Shown here piece after piece: positions 21,601 to 32,157 of a stretch of 64,000 nt of DNA. The DNA comes from Oenanthe sinensis (taxonomy: Eukaryota > Streptophyta > Magnoliopsida > Apiales > Apiaceae), in the NCBI GenBank assembly GCA_028671895.1, contig JAPMAC010000221.1, positions 4,588,001-4,652,000 of the forward strand. The letters are read 5' to 3'. Both the position numbers and the translations under genes were made by a program. A model generated the notes under the pieces. It made no database searches. It had not been told where the DNA came from and was given only the letters and a program-made list of their open reading frames with translations. Numbering within the stretch: position 1 is the first letter of the stretch; each line of letters begins with the position of its first letter.

Positions 21601-24115
21601 CTTCCTCGATAGATGGTTTTAACCGCTGATGTGATTCTCTCAATTCAGATAAACCCAACGATTCTGATTTTTCAAATTTTTGTTGCCAAGGAGAAGCATT
21701 CAGATACTGTACCTGTTCTTCAACCTCTTCCTCTTCAATTGTAAAATCCCCACGTAGAGCCTTTTCCAGTGTATCATCCATAAGCATGTGTTCAATTTTT
21801 ACTTGCACAGCAGATTCCACTACATCTACTTTAAAGCATTGCTCTTCTTCTGTTGGAAATTGCATTGCTTTGAACACATTGAATGTGACATTCTGATCGT
21901 GCACTCTCATGGTGAGTTCTCCCTTCTGTACGTCAATCAATGTCTTTCCCGTTGCCAAGAATGGTCTCCCAAGAATGATAGGGATTTTCTTGTCTTCTTC
22001 AAAATCAAGGATGACAAAATCTGCTGGAAAGATTAGTTTGTCGACTTTTACCAACACATCTTCGACAATTCCTCGCGGATAAGTGATTGAACGATCCGCC
22101 AACTGCAGTGACATGTTAGTTGGCTTCGGCTCAGGAAGACCAAGTTGTAAGAATATAGAGTATGGCATGAGGTTGATGCTTGCTCCCAAATCGCACAAAC
22201 ATTTGTCGAACGCCAAATTCCCAATTATGCATGGTATAGTGAAACTACCAGGATCCTTCAACTTTGGTGGTAACTTCTGCTGCAATACTGCACTACATTC
22301 TTCCGTCAAGGCAACAGTGTTTAACTCTTCTAGCTTCAGTTTCCTAGATAGAATGCCTTTCATGAATTTGGCGTAGCTAGGCATTTGCTCCAGCGCTTCA
22401 GCGAAAGGTAAGTTGATGTGTAGTTTCTTAAAAACTTCCAAGAATTTAGCAAACTGTTTATCTGATTTTTGCTTCTGAAGCCTTTTAGGGAATGGTGGAG
22501 GAGGAAATACTTCCTTGTGAACACTGTCTGTCTCTGAACTGCTTTTCTCTTCTGAATCAGTTCTTTTTTCCTTAATTGGTTCCTCCTGCGCAACTTTTTC
22601 TGCAGAAATTTCCCTCCCGGCAGTAAGATGAGGCGCGCCCGCGCCTGAGGAAGCGCGCCCGCCCTGCACCTCCTGCCCAGAATGCTGACGTTCTTCGTTT
22701 TGTGGAATTTCGACCTCCTGATTGTTCGTAACCCTTCCAGAACGCAATGTAATAGCGTGTATTTGTTCCTTGCTTTCTTTCTTGCCTGGGTTAGCCTCTG
22801 TGTCACTTGGTAATTGTCCTTGAGGTCTGTGTAGAAGAGCACTTGCTAGTTGACCAATTTGATTTTCCAATGTCTTCAGCGTTACAGCTTGACTCTTATA
22901 CATCATTCTCAGTTCCTCCATCTCTAACTTTTCATTTGAGTGCCCAGGTCCTCCCTGAGATTGTTGATGAAAACCAGGAGGGTTGTATGATTGTCTTGGT
23001 GCATAAGATTGTTGAGGAACATAATTGTTAAAAGGCCTTGTTCCAAATTGCTGACCCTGCGATGGTTGTGGACTGGCATTCTGATTGTTGCTCCAACTGA
23101 AGTTAGGATGATTCCTGTTGTTGGGGTGATATGTATTAGGTGCCGGTTGTGTAGGTTTCTGAAAGTTGCCGACAAAATACGCTGAATCGCTAGAAATAGC
23201 ACACTGAGTTGTATCATGAGCACCTGCACATAAATCACAAACCATAGCGACTTGCTGAATTCCTGCCTTGGATAGTGCGTCCACCTTTATAGATAAAGCC
23301 TGTAGTTGAGCTGTTATAGCAGTGGCAGCGTCCATTTCAAACACACCTGCAGTTTTACTCTGCGGCAATCGCTGAGTAGGATTCTGATACTCGTTGGCAG
23401 CCATCATTTCAATCAAGTCATAAGCTTCTTCATAGCTCTTGGCCCAAAGAGCTCCTCCAGATGCTGCATCAAGCATAGGTCGTGAATGATTCAATCCATT
23501 ATAGAAACCATTAATGACCATCCAATCTGGCATCCCATGATGGGGACACTTTCGAAGCATCTCTTTATACCTTTCCCAAGCCTCACACAACGTTTCTCCA
23601 GAATGTTGATTGAACTGTGTAAGAGCATTCCTCATGGCTGCCGTCTTAGCCATAGGAAAGAATTTAGTCAGAAACTTTTGTGCGAGATCCTCCCAAGTAG
23701 TTATAGAACCTGCTGGCAGCGAATGCAACCAGCTCTTTGCCTTGTCTCGTAGAGAGAATGGAAACAGCCTCAGTTTTATAGCATCTTCAGAAACCCCGTT
23801 GGTTTTAAAGGTATCACAGATCTCGATGAAGTCTCTGATATGCATATTAGGGTCCTCAGCAGGTGAACCCCCAAACTGCACAGAATTCTGAACCATTTGA
23901 ATTGTCCCCGGCTTGATTTCGAAATTATTGGCTGCAATAGCCGGCCTAACAATGCTTGACTGAATGTCATTGATCTTCGGTTGAGAGTAATCCTTAAGAG
24001 CTTTCACTGGATCCCCCATTACTATTTCTGGTTCAATTTCTGGAACTGCAATTCCCTCTTCTTCGTCTAAGTGTTCTTCCAGTTTTTCCTTACTCGATTG
24101 AGAACGAGTACGCAT
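18692..24115 (-). CDS. Athila copy B gag-pol polyprotein (1807 aa, intact)
   Basis: The translation is identical to the copy A polyprotein: gag core, CX2CX3HX4C knuckle, D-L-G-A-S protease, F-M-D-D reverse transcriptase, RNase H and HHCC/DDE integrase, all in one frame without breaks. Its 5' LTR in element orientation is LTR 3 (24259-25663). Each internal region is bounded by LTRs on both sides, so each copy alone has the layout of a complete element. Confidence 0.96.
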   Translation of the reverse strand: MRTRSQSSKEKLEEHLDEEEGIAVPEIEPEIVMGDPVKALKDYSQPKINDIQSSIVRPAIAANNFEIKPGTIQMVQNSVQFGGSPAEDPNMHIRDFIEICDTFKTNGVSEDAIKLRLFPFSLRDKAKSWLHSLPAGSITTWEDLAQKFLTKFFPMAKTAAMRNALTQFNQHSGETLCEAWERYKEMLRKCPHHGMPDWMVINGFYNGLNHSRPMLDAASGGALWAKSYEEAYDLIEMMAANEYQNPTQRLPQSKTAGVFEMDAATAITAQLQALSIKVDALSKAGIQQVAMVCDLCAGAHDTTQCAISSDSAYFVGNFQKPTQPAPNTYHPNNRNHPNFSWSNNQNASPQPSQGQQFGTRPFNNYVPQQSYAPRQSYNPPGFHQQSQGGPGHSNEKLEMEELRMMYKSQAVTLKTLENQIGQLASALLHRPQGQLPSDTEANPGKKESKEQIHAITLRSGRVTNNQEVEIPQNEERQHSGQEVQGGRASSGAGAPHLTAGREISAEKVAQEEPIKEKRTDSEEKSSSETDSVHKEVFPPPPFPKRLQKQKSDKQFAKFLEVFKKLHINLPFAEALEQMPSYAKFMKGILSRKLKLEELNTVALTEECSAVLQQKLPPKLKDPGSFTIPCIIGNLAFDKCLCDLGASINLMPYSIFLQLGLPEPKPTNMSLQLADRSITYPRGIVEDVLVKVDKLIFPADFVILDFEEDKKIPIILGRPFLATGKTLIDVQKGELTMRVHDQNVTFNVFKAMQFPTEEEQCFKVDVVESAVQVKIEHMLMDDTLEKALRGDFTIEEEEVEEQVQYLNASPWQQKFEKSESLGLSELRESHQRLKPSIEEAPKLELKPLPNHLRYASLGESSTLPVIIAANLTGPEEEKLLRVLREFKSAIGWTIADIKGISPAYCQHKIPLEEGSKPTVEHQRRLNPLMKEVVKKEIIKWLDAGIIYPISDSAWVSPVQCVPKKGGMTVVTNEKNELIPTRTVTGWRICMDYRKLNKATRKDHFPLPFIDQMLDRLAGHEYFCLLDGYSGYNQICIALEDQEKTTFTCPFGTFAFRRVSFGLCGAPGTFQRCMMAIFSDMIGKTVEVFMDDFSVFGVSFDECLHNLSMVLKRCMETNLVLNWEKCHFMVQEGTILGHKVSRRGLEVDKAKIETIENLPPPTSVRGIRSFLGHAGFYRRFIKDFSKISKPLCKLLEKDVPFKFDDDCMTAFETLKKKLISAPVIIAPDWNEPFAMMCDASDFAVGAVLGQKKDKIFHVIYYASKTLNDAQLNYTTTEKELLAIVYGFEKFRSYLLGTKVTVYTDHAAIRYLLSKKDSKPRLIRWILLLQEFDVEIKDRKGTENQVADHLSRLEDPGKSRDSTLINDSFPDEQLFGVQEEEPWYADIVNYLVSHIVPPELSSAQKKKFMHDVKWFRWDEPYLFKQGADQIIRRCVPYSETEAILRDYHATAYGGHYGGEKTATRILQAGFYWPSLFKDAHQFVTRCDRCQRVGNISKRNEMPLHVMLEVEIFDVWGIDFMGPFISSCNNQYILLAVDYVSKWVEVKALPTNDANVVLNFLHKNIFTRFGTLRVIISDEGSHFCNRKFTNLMARFHINHRVATAYHPQTNGQAEVSNREIKRILEKVVSPSRKDWSLKLDEAVWAYRTAFKTPLGMSPYQLVYGKACHLPAELEHKAYWALQKLNFDYQAAGEKRMVQINEMDEFRLQAYENNKLYKEKVKRWHDRRLTTKVLVPGQLVLLFNSRLRLFPGKLKSRWSGPFVVKTVYPHGAVEIYEKTPDQAFKVNGQRLKPYLGEQVNREAEVAILSTSD

Positions 24116-24258
24116 ACACGATCAATTACCTGAATTCACGTAACAAACAAGAACGATTAATAACAAATCTCAGTCAGTGATATCTAACGACCACTGATGA
24201 TAAGCACATTAACTAAATAAAACAATGAACCGAGTCCCCGGCAGCGGCGCCAAAAACT
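24116..24258 (-). other. Athila copy B leader with tRNA-Asp-type primer site
   Basis: Primer site on the minus strand at 24252-24236, identical to copy A, then a short leader to the gag ATG at 24115. Confidence 0.9.
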
Positions 24259-25663
24259 TGTTCGCACTTTATTCACGCAAGAGAACGTGGTCACAAGTAA
24301 TACAGAAATAAGTAGGATTCGTTCCCACAGAGACTCAACTTGCTTACGTTTAGTTCACTTATACACCAGAGTATGATTAACTACCACTGCTAAGAAAATA
24401 ACAACTGGAGTTTGATTAAACTAATGCTTAAAACTTAAAGAATTACTTATATTAAATAAACATGGGATTTTAACTTCATTAACTATCTCATCTAGAATCT
24501 TATGCCTTTTCAACCTAGCATGTGAAAGTGATGATAACTGATCAGACCCTCTAAACTGATAAACGCCAACTTTCGTTGCACGCATACCATCCTAATGAAC
24601 ATCCACAAAAGATAGAAGTCAAATAGTCAACCACTATACTTAGTCCCTGTATGTCTATAGAGATTGAAAACATAATGGCTTAAGCACAAGAATCCTTAAA
24701 ATCACATAGTCAGTGCAAGACGGTTAGAATTACACCACAAATTAATACATGCTCTTAACACGCAAAAACCTATGCTAGCATGGCATGTTCTAAACCCTAG
24801 ATCCACTTTCGCATTCACGAGGATTTAACAAACAATCATAAATGTTCGCGACGCATTTACAACGAATAAGCTTAACCATACTAGGATATCCATAACAATC
24901 ACACACTTAGGCATAAAAACAATCAATATCTAGAATCGATAGAAAAATCCATTAAAACCCCATGACAACGATTAGCCCATAATTGGACTAGCCGACATCA
25001 TGGGTGCATATGAAAACATAGTAGATAAACAATTAAACATAAAAGACTGATATTAATTGCAAGAGTAAAAGAAACAACCGATAATCCACGTGTAGAAAAT
25101 TACAAAAGAAAAATAGTTTGACGGCTCACAAAGTACTCTACCTCTTGACTGATAATAAAACCCTACGTGCTTACTTAATTTCCTAGATAGATAATAATAA
25201 TAATCCTTATGTTTTTATACTAGGTTACATAAAATAATGATCCATGGGCTTGCTGCTTCCTGGGCTTCGAAACGGACCAACTGCAGAAAAATCAGCAGCT
25301 GGACTCGACTAGAGGGCGGGCGCGCTTGGCAGGGCGCGGGCGCTCCTACTTAAAAGAGCGCGGGCGCGCTTTCTGAAGGGAGGGCGCGCCTGCTGCTTCT
25401 GCCCTGCAGTTGAATTCCTTGAACTTTGCTCCTTTAGCGACTCGTCTTGCCTTCTTTCGACCTCAACTCAAGCCTTGATCTTCCTCCTTTTAATTCCTAG
25501 CTCATGTACCACCAATTTATGCAAATATTCATCAATTCTCCTTCGCTTGGGAATCTGCACACCAAAAACATAAAACACATCAAAAGACACTAAATACTTG
25601 GGCACTAGCGATCAATTTAAGCCAAATTGGAACGTATATAGTGGACAAAAAAGTCCACTAACA
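24259..25663 (-). repeat. Athila LTR 3 (5' LTR in element orientation)
   Basis: 1405 bp with TG...CA ends. It carries two private transitions, T at 25117 and A at 25140, where LTRs 1 and 2 have C and G. It is followed by the right target duplication ACAAC (25664-25668). Confidence 0.95.
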
Positions 25664-25668
25664 ACAAC

Positions 25669-27341
25669 CCATCCGTAGATCACAAAGGGTGTCTCGCCAA
25701 CCTGAGAGGTATTATGGCCTTGTCATTGAGGATGACAATGAATTGGCGGTCATTGATGGAGACGACCCTATGACCTTCAACGAGACTGTGAGTAGTGTTG
25801 ACTCAGAGAAATGGCAGAGTGCCATGAAATCCGAAATGGACTCCATGTATGCCAACCAAGTATGGACTTTGGTAGAGGCACCCAAGGATATGAAGCCTAT
25901 AGGGTGCAAGTGGGTATATAAGAGAAAGATTGGAGCAAATGGCCAGGTAGAGACCTACAAGGCCAGGCTCGTGGCAAAAGGATTCAAACAAAGACAAGGG
26001 ATTGACTTTGATGAAACTTTTTTGCCTGTAGCCTTGCTCAAATCAATTCAGATTTTGCTTGCTATTGCAGCTTACTATGACTATGAGATCTGGCAAATGG
26101 ACGTAAAGACGACCTTCCTCAATGGGGAACTTGAAGAAGAAGTGTATATGACACAGCCAGAGGGTTTTATTTCCAAAGGAAATGAACATCTAGTATGTAA
26201 GCTACTACGAACCATATATGGGTTAAGGCAAGATTCTCGAAGATGGAACATCCGTTTTGATGAGACAATCAAAGAGTTTGATTTTATCAAAAACATAGAT
26301 GAACCATGTGTCTACAAGAAGGTTAGTGAGAGCGCAGTAACATTTCTTATTTTGTATGTAGATGACATACTCTTAATAGGAAATGACATACCAATGCTGC
26401 AATCAGTAAAAATGTGGCAATCAAAGAACTTCACTATGAAGGACTTGGGAGAAGCATCCTACATTCTTGGTATGAAGATCTATAGAGATAGATCAAGAAG
26501 AATGATAGGTCTAACCCAAGGTACGTACATCGATAAGGTGCTTAAAAGGTTTAGCATGGAAAACTCCAAGAGAGGTCTCATACCGATGAGCCATTGAGTC
26601 TCCCTTTCTGACAAGATGTCTCCTAAGACACCTGAAGAAAGAGAGCGTATGAGTAAGATTCTTTTTGCGTCGGCAATAGGATCTATCATGTACGCGATGT
26701 TATGTACTAGACCTGATGTTGCTCACTCAATTAGTGTGACTAGCAGATATCAGTCAAATCCAGGTGAAGACCACTGGAAAGCAGTGAAGAACATCCTTAA
26801 GTACTTGAGAAGGACTAAGGATATTTTTTTTGTTTTTGGTGGGTTTGAGTTGAAAATAGAGAGTTACACTGACTCTAGTTTTCAGTCATAGTGTGATGAT
26901 AGTACATCCATGTCAGGGTATGTGTTTACTCTAAATGGTGGGGCGATTAGTTAGAGATGTCGTAAGCAATCTACGACGGCTGACTCCACAGCAGAAGCAG
27001 AGTATATAGCTGCAAGTGAGGCTGCAAAGGAAGCTGTTTGGATGAAGAAATTTGTTTCTGAGTTGGGAGTAGTTCCTGGCATAGAGGGGCCTATTGTGTT
27101 ATATTGTGACAATAACGCTGCAATAGCTCAAGCCAAGGAACCGAGGTCTCACAAGAATACCAAACATATATTGCGGCGGTTTCATTTGATTAGGGAGATC
27201 ATTGAAAGAGGAGATGTCAAGATCGAAAGAGTTGACACACATAACAATATAGCAGACCCGTTCACGAAACCGCTGTCTCAGTTAAATTTTGATCGTCATA
27301 AGGAGCGGATGGGTATTAGATACCAGAGTGATTGGCTTTAG
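25669..27341 (+). pseudogene. Copia-1 reverse transcriptase-RNase H pseudogene (3' half of the polyprotein)
   Basis: Continuation of the polyprotein after the nested array. RT shows the copia boxes around WVYKRKIG, ARLVAKGF and QMDVKTTFLNGELEEEVYM, with catalytic Y-V-D-D at 26355-26366. RNase H shows STAEAEYIAASEA, YCDNNAAI and HKNTKHI before the natural stop at 27339-27341. One frame is kept throughout, but in-frame stops occur at 26595-26597 (TGA), 26889-26891 (TAG) and 26952-26954 (TAG, where a tryptophan is usual). These look like point decay by transition. Dead copy. Confidence 0.93.
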
Positions 27342-27342
27342 G

Positions 27343-27355
27343 CCAAGTGGGAGAT
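27343..27355 (+). other. Copia-1 polypurine tract
   Basis: The purine-rich stretch GGCCAAGTGGGAGAT directly precedes the TG start of the 3' LTR at 27356. This is the expected site and composition for the plus-strand primer. Confidence 0.75.
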
Positions 27356-29029
27356 TGAAAGTGTTTGACCTAAAACCAATCATGTATAATGAGTTAGGAA
27401 AAACTTTATGCTACTCTTATTTGATTTCATTTGATAATAATAAAGTATTTATGTTACGGGTTTAATCTATTTGAAGTGTATTAAATAAGATGTTCCATAA
27501 TTTAGAGCAAAGCTTCTAGAATTATAATGAGATTGTAATAATGAGATCTAGAAGATAATAGTTTTAGACTTAAACAGTTCCTGATCATAGGATAACTAAT
27601 TGGAAATTGGTAAATCCGTAAAGATCAGTACATACTATGCTAGCTCTCTTAGGAGGATGTCTATAGCTAGTATGTAGGTGCTTATTAAGGAATAAGTTCA
27701 CTGAACATGACTCGATAAGTAGAACAACTAATGGAGTTTACTCACGTGTCGATAATTATTTATTAAGTAAATAGTTGTACAAGTATCCTAAGACTTGAGA
27801 TCGTTAGAGTAATCTCGTACACAATGATTTATGCTTTGGTTTAGTCCTTACTCTCTAGGACATTCATTAGGTCCATTCTCGGCATAGTGATTTGTGTATA
27901 GAGATAGTTAACGGATCAATAAAGGATCTGCCCCTTCCAGTAAAGGAAGTGAATATCCTATGTTATTCTTAGATATGCAAGTTCAGGAATCTCTGGCCAG
28001 AGTGAATGAAATTAGAAAGAGTTTCTAATTTGCATTAAAAGGAACTTTGCATTATGAATAAGAAATCATATGATTAAATTAGATAGGTTTGACACGAGTT
28101 TCATGCCTTATATTTAATCGGGATATTGAAGGGTAGAAGGAATTAATTGTACGGTAACTAATTACTGACAGGTTCTAAGTATTCTAAGCAATGATTTCGT
28201 ATTATCTGGATAGTCGCGATATGTTGAGAAGCATCACTCACAATGTAGAATAAATATAATTAATCAGATTAATTATATTTAATGAATTAATAGAATTCAT
28301 ATAAATAATAAATAAAATATTTATTATTATTTATTTCTACTACCGGCTTAATATTGAACCTAAAGAGTCACACCATAAAAGAGATTAAATTATAGATGAA
28401 GAAATAATTAATAATAGCTAGTCATTATTTATTTATGAAATAAATAATTACTTAGCAAATTTTATAAATTAGTTAAATGAGATTTAATTGATTATAAATT
28501 ATTTAAGATAAGATCTTAATATTATTAATTAAATATTTAATTAAAGTAATTAAATATGAAGAGAGAATAATTTTCTAAAAGAGTTTAGAAAAAGGAATTA
28601 ATGATTAAAATAGTTTTAATCATTAACTAATTAATTAATAAGATTAATTAATTAAAAAAGAAATTAATAATAAGATATTTATAGAAAATATCTCACCTGA
28701 GATATTTGCCTATAAATATAGGATTATAAACCCTAATACTTAAAACCTTAATATTTGTGAGAAATATTTTAAAAGGGAGGCAACCCTAATTTCCTCTCTA
28801 ACCTCCTCCTTCATCTTTTAGTTTGATTCTTGGTGGATATCTTTAGAGCACTCCACACTTGAGGGGTGATTGCATGGATTGAAGAACAAGATCTTCTCTA
28901 GCTGTTGCCGGAAAGCAATCAAGATATTCTTCAATTTATAAAATAGTTTTGTATCTATATGTATGTATACATAGGAATATATGCAAATAAATGTTATTCA
29001 ATGCTTCCGCTGGTGCATAAATTCCTTCA
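27356..29029 (+). repeat. Copia-1 3' LTR (complete, 1674 bp)
   Basis: Starts TGAAAGTGTTTGACC and ends ATTCCTTCA. Its last 532 bases pair with 1-532. It is AT-rich and no gene is seen in it. Confidence 0.92.
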
Positions 29030-32000
29030 CAGAATTGTAGCATAAAAAGAAAATACAGGGAATGAGGTGGAATTACTTGGAGGCAAAGCAATTAGAGAAA
29101 TAATCGAATATTTATTGGAGAAGAAAAAAAGAATAGAAGCAAATATTTAGAATTCAATTTGTAATCGTTATAGAAAACCTATATTATTTTCCCTATATAT
29201 ATGAGTCTCCGCTTTTGTATAAAAAAACCCTGGAACCTTAGCTTTAGTTTTCAATAGTTAGGAGTATGAGTAAAGTACCTTTATTTTCTTTCTCTTTCAA
29301 TACACTTTGTCCATTATTTACATGTCTTATATTAGTTGTTTTGTTTTGTTCTTCAATCATGTCTAACTAATTCTCTTATCCTTGGATGAAGATGAATTTA
29401 GTTACTTATTGTTAGTATTTACTTGTTTCTATTGATTGATTCTCATAATTTTCTTGGTGCTTAATTGTTTAATTAACAAAGTGATTTTGATATATTATTG
29501 TTATCAAATTTATTTTTCATAGCATATGCTTGCTCCATGAAGTTTTGATGGGTTATTGTTAGATAATAAATTTCATAATATATGCTTGTCTCGTTAATTG
29601 ATATTTGATTTTTGAAGAAAAAGAGTTGATTTTTAGGGCAAGTTGGATATTAATTGTAATTGATTGATGGATTCGAATTCCTACGTTTTCCATATTTATT
29701 TGATCATATTTGCTTATTAGGTTAAAACTCTTCTCTCACAACTATTTGTCTAGTCTGCCTGATTTATTTATTAGGGTTTGGAAATTTCATAGTCTCTGAG
29801 GATCGATTTGTAAGTGTTACAATTAATCACTGTGTGCTTGCAGTATTTCAACACATTAAGGAGCCAGAGGCTGCGTATGAGTAGTAAACTTCTGGCTTTT
29901 TCATGGATGGTTAGGTTGCAAGAAATTTTTTTATTCCAATATACAATCTCCCGAAATATAAGTAAAAATCTCATGCCATTTTTTCCAATTTCATTCCATC
30001 TAAGTGAACACGGCCCTAGTGATTGACAATTGACAAGCCTAGCAGAAAAAATTATTAGTAACAGTGCTAATACTTTTCTTGGTTTATCAGCAAGCAGATA
30101 CATATTGAGCGGAAAAGCCATCTGGTTTCACTTGTGAAATATTGTATTATTACTTTGGATAACTGGCATTTATGTTATTTCACCCAGTGTCCAAAAATAT
30201 GAAAGTAACTAACCCACTTCTTCCAGAATCTATGTTTCTTTCGATTCACAAGCCTTATCGACTGTCATTTTCGATGTTTGTCCGTTTTAGCACTAAAAAT
30301 TCTGTCAAGATCCCTCATTCTTGGTAAATTAACATCTTCACTTGATAGTGTTATATAGAAAAAACAAAATTCCTTTGGTGTGCAATTACGTTTACATTCT
30401 GTTTCTACTAAACCCAAGGAAAAATAAATAGATATCTGATTATATTCACAGCAGCTCGTAACTTCTTCTGGTTCTGTTCCAGAAAAATAATCTCGATATG
30501 TAAAACTCCAATGTTATTAACACTGGGAAAGAAACTCGATTGAAGGGGAGACAGTTGATTCCGTTCCTCTTAGAATGTGAAAATACTAATTCCATTAAGA
30601 TCCTATTAATAATAGAAATGCTACTCTAAAAGACTTGATGACAAGCATCACCAAGAGTAGAAAACTGATACTTATAGGACACCAGTCAAAACATTCAAGT
30701 TTTTTTCATATTGGATTCTGTTAAGTATTTGAAAAAGATTGAAACACTATATTCTGGGGCATGGAGCTTGGTTCATGATCATAAGTACTGTCCTGGTATC
30801 AGACTATCAGCCTATTAGGTGGTATACTCTGCTTCTGAACTCTCTGGTCCTCACAAAAGTTACTTAAGATTTTCAATATACCATAGCCTGTTATAATTCC
30901 ATGTTAATTTTTTTTACGAACATTGCAATGTATTAGGCACCCAAGTAGGAAATTATGTCATGACTCTTCATGAGTTTGCTGTTCTGTTTACAATGGAATT
31001 GCCTAATAGTTTAGCTCTTAGAGGTCCTAGCCATCCACGGAAGACTATAACAGCATTTCAGAGAGAGGCACTCTGGGGTGCCAAGCATTACCAACTAAAT
31101 ATAAATAATAATTTTTTATTTTCACTTTAATGCATGTCATGCAACTTTCAACTCACCTTGTGACTGCCCCATACATACAAGATACCTAAATGATTCATAC
31201 ATTAATTAAATAAATAAATAAATAAATAAATATAACAAAATAGGTATGACTGCTATATACGTTTAAGTACAAATGTATTATAGTCATATTTATTATCATA
31301 TTTGAATTTATTCTTTGAATACACACCAAGTGAAAAGAAAGTACACGGCGTAATTAATTAAATAAAAATAATAAATAAATAAATTATAATAAATAATTCA
31401 TTGTGCAATTTGTTGTTAATTTTAGAATTTTATAAACAAAATTTACATATTATCAATTAATATGTGTAAGTTAATTAATTATCATATTTAAAATTATTAA
31501 AATATATATTTATAATTTATTCGTGTATTTTCATATTGTTTCGTGTCATGAATTCATTTCATGATGTTTTCGTATAACATATTTAAAAACACGAAAATAC
31601 ACTACACAAATGGTCAAATCTACCTAAAAAGGCATACAATAGAAATTGACACAATTGGCATTCTCCCACAAAGTACACGATAAACACCGAATAACCTAGA
31701 GGGCATGTTAAAAAAATTTTGACACAAAAAAACCTCAAACCGGAACCTAATTTGCCTTGTGTTGGCTTTGTTTTTTCAGAAATCATTGAGCTTTAAAAGA
31801 TATACACCTTGGATTGTAGTGGGTGCCCCTTAATTTTGCATCTTCCATCGGTGTTGTCGTGTTGGTAAGAAAAAATAGATTCAAGCATGCTACACAATTA
31901 GAACCAAGTGCTTTCAACTACATCAGAACACAATTGAAATCTCAAGTAGAAGGCAATAAAATGAGGATAATTTTGCATTTAGTTGTCAAGCTTTAAGAAA

Positions 32001-32157
32001 CTAACTCAAAAGGAAATCCAGCAGTCTTCACTGAAACATTATAAAAGAAAATCCATCAAGCTTTTCCGAAACATAATAAAAGGAAATGAAACTCAAATCC
32101 AACGAAGCAAAAGAACACAGGATCATATCACTCAAAAAAAGCAACAACAACTTTAAT
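29030..32157. other. AT-rich stretch with no confident gene
   Basis: About 3.1 kb of low-copy-looking sequence between Copia-1 and the small-protein gene. It holds an (AAAT)n run near 31206-31230 and AT-rich direct and inverted motifs around 31500-31610. GTGTATTTTC (31523-31532) and GAAAATACAC (31593-31602) are complementary. The sequence around 30000-30020 resembles the end of a MITE, but no second end was found. The 3' untranslated part of the small-protein gene probably lies just left of 32158. The short open frames here carry no recognisable domain. Confidence 0.6.
31206..31230. repeat. (AAAT)n microsatellite
   Basis: About six tandem AAAT units, read directly. Coordinates approximate by a few bases. 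Confidence 0.8.

Larger units (their letters stand above)
4573..25663 (-). mobile_element. Athila-type Ty3/gypsy tandem array: three LTRs and two internal regions
   Basis: The structure is LTR 4573-5977, internal 5978-14415, LTR 14416-15820, internal 15821-24258, LTR 24259-25663. The repeat period is exactly 9843 bp. All three LTRs are 1405 bp and, on the minus strand, begin TGTTAGTGGAC and end GTGCGAACA. Each internal region has a primer site matching tRNA-Asp style TGGCGCCGCTGCCGGGG, an intact 1807-aa gag-pol, a 378-aa downstream ORF and a G-rich polypurine tract. I noticed no differences between the two internal regions in the translations or stretches I compared. One target duplication (ACAAC) flanks the whole array, so it arose from one insertion followed by LTR-LTR unequal recombination. 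Confidence 0.95.
1..29029 (+). mobile_element. Copia-1: Ty1/copia LTR retrotransposon, interrupted by an Athila array
   Basis: The outer element runs from before the window to 29029. Positions 1-532 match 28498-29029, which pairs the cut-off 5' LTR with the complete 3' LTR (27356-29029, 1674 bp). I counted 13 mismatches by eye over 532 bases (about 2.4%). The order primer site, gag, protease, integrase, RT, RNase H is the Ty1/copia order. The long LTR and protein style resemble the Angela/Tork group, which is an inference. The coding region is broken by frameshifts and stops and is split at 4572/25669 by the nested gypsy array, so this copy is dead. The left target duplication lies outside the window. 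The five bases after the 3' LTR are CAGAA. Confidence 0.93.

Noticed and set aside
4573..25663. Tandem copies as an assembly duplication
   Set aside because: Not fully excluded, but the three LTRs differ at sites in a pattern predicted by recombination, which a simple duplicated contig would not produce.
30000..30030. MITE terminus (sequence near AACACGGCCC)
   Set aside because: Only one end is visible. No matching inverted end or target duplication found nearby.
29771..30121. 116-aa minus-strand frame
   Set aside because: No recognisable domain, odd composition, lies in AT-rich DNA with a possible MITE end. Likely chance.
30960..31130. 57-aa plus-strand frame starting MTLHEFAVLF
   Set aside because: Open and fairly protein-like, but no homology recognised and no splice or promoter context. 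Could be an exon fragment; not strong enough to list.
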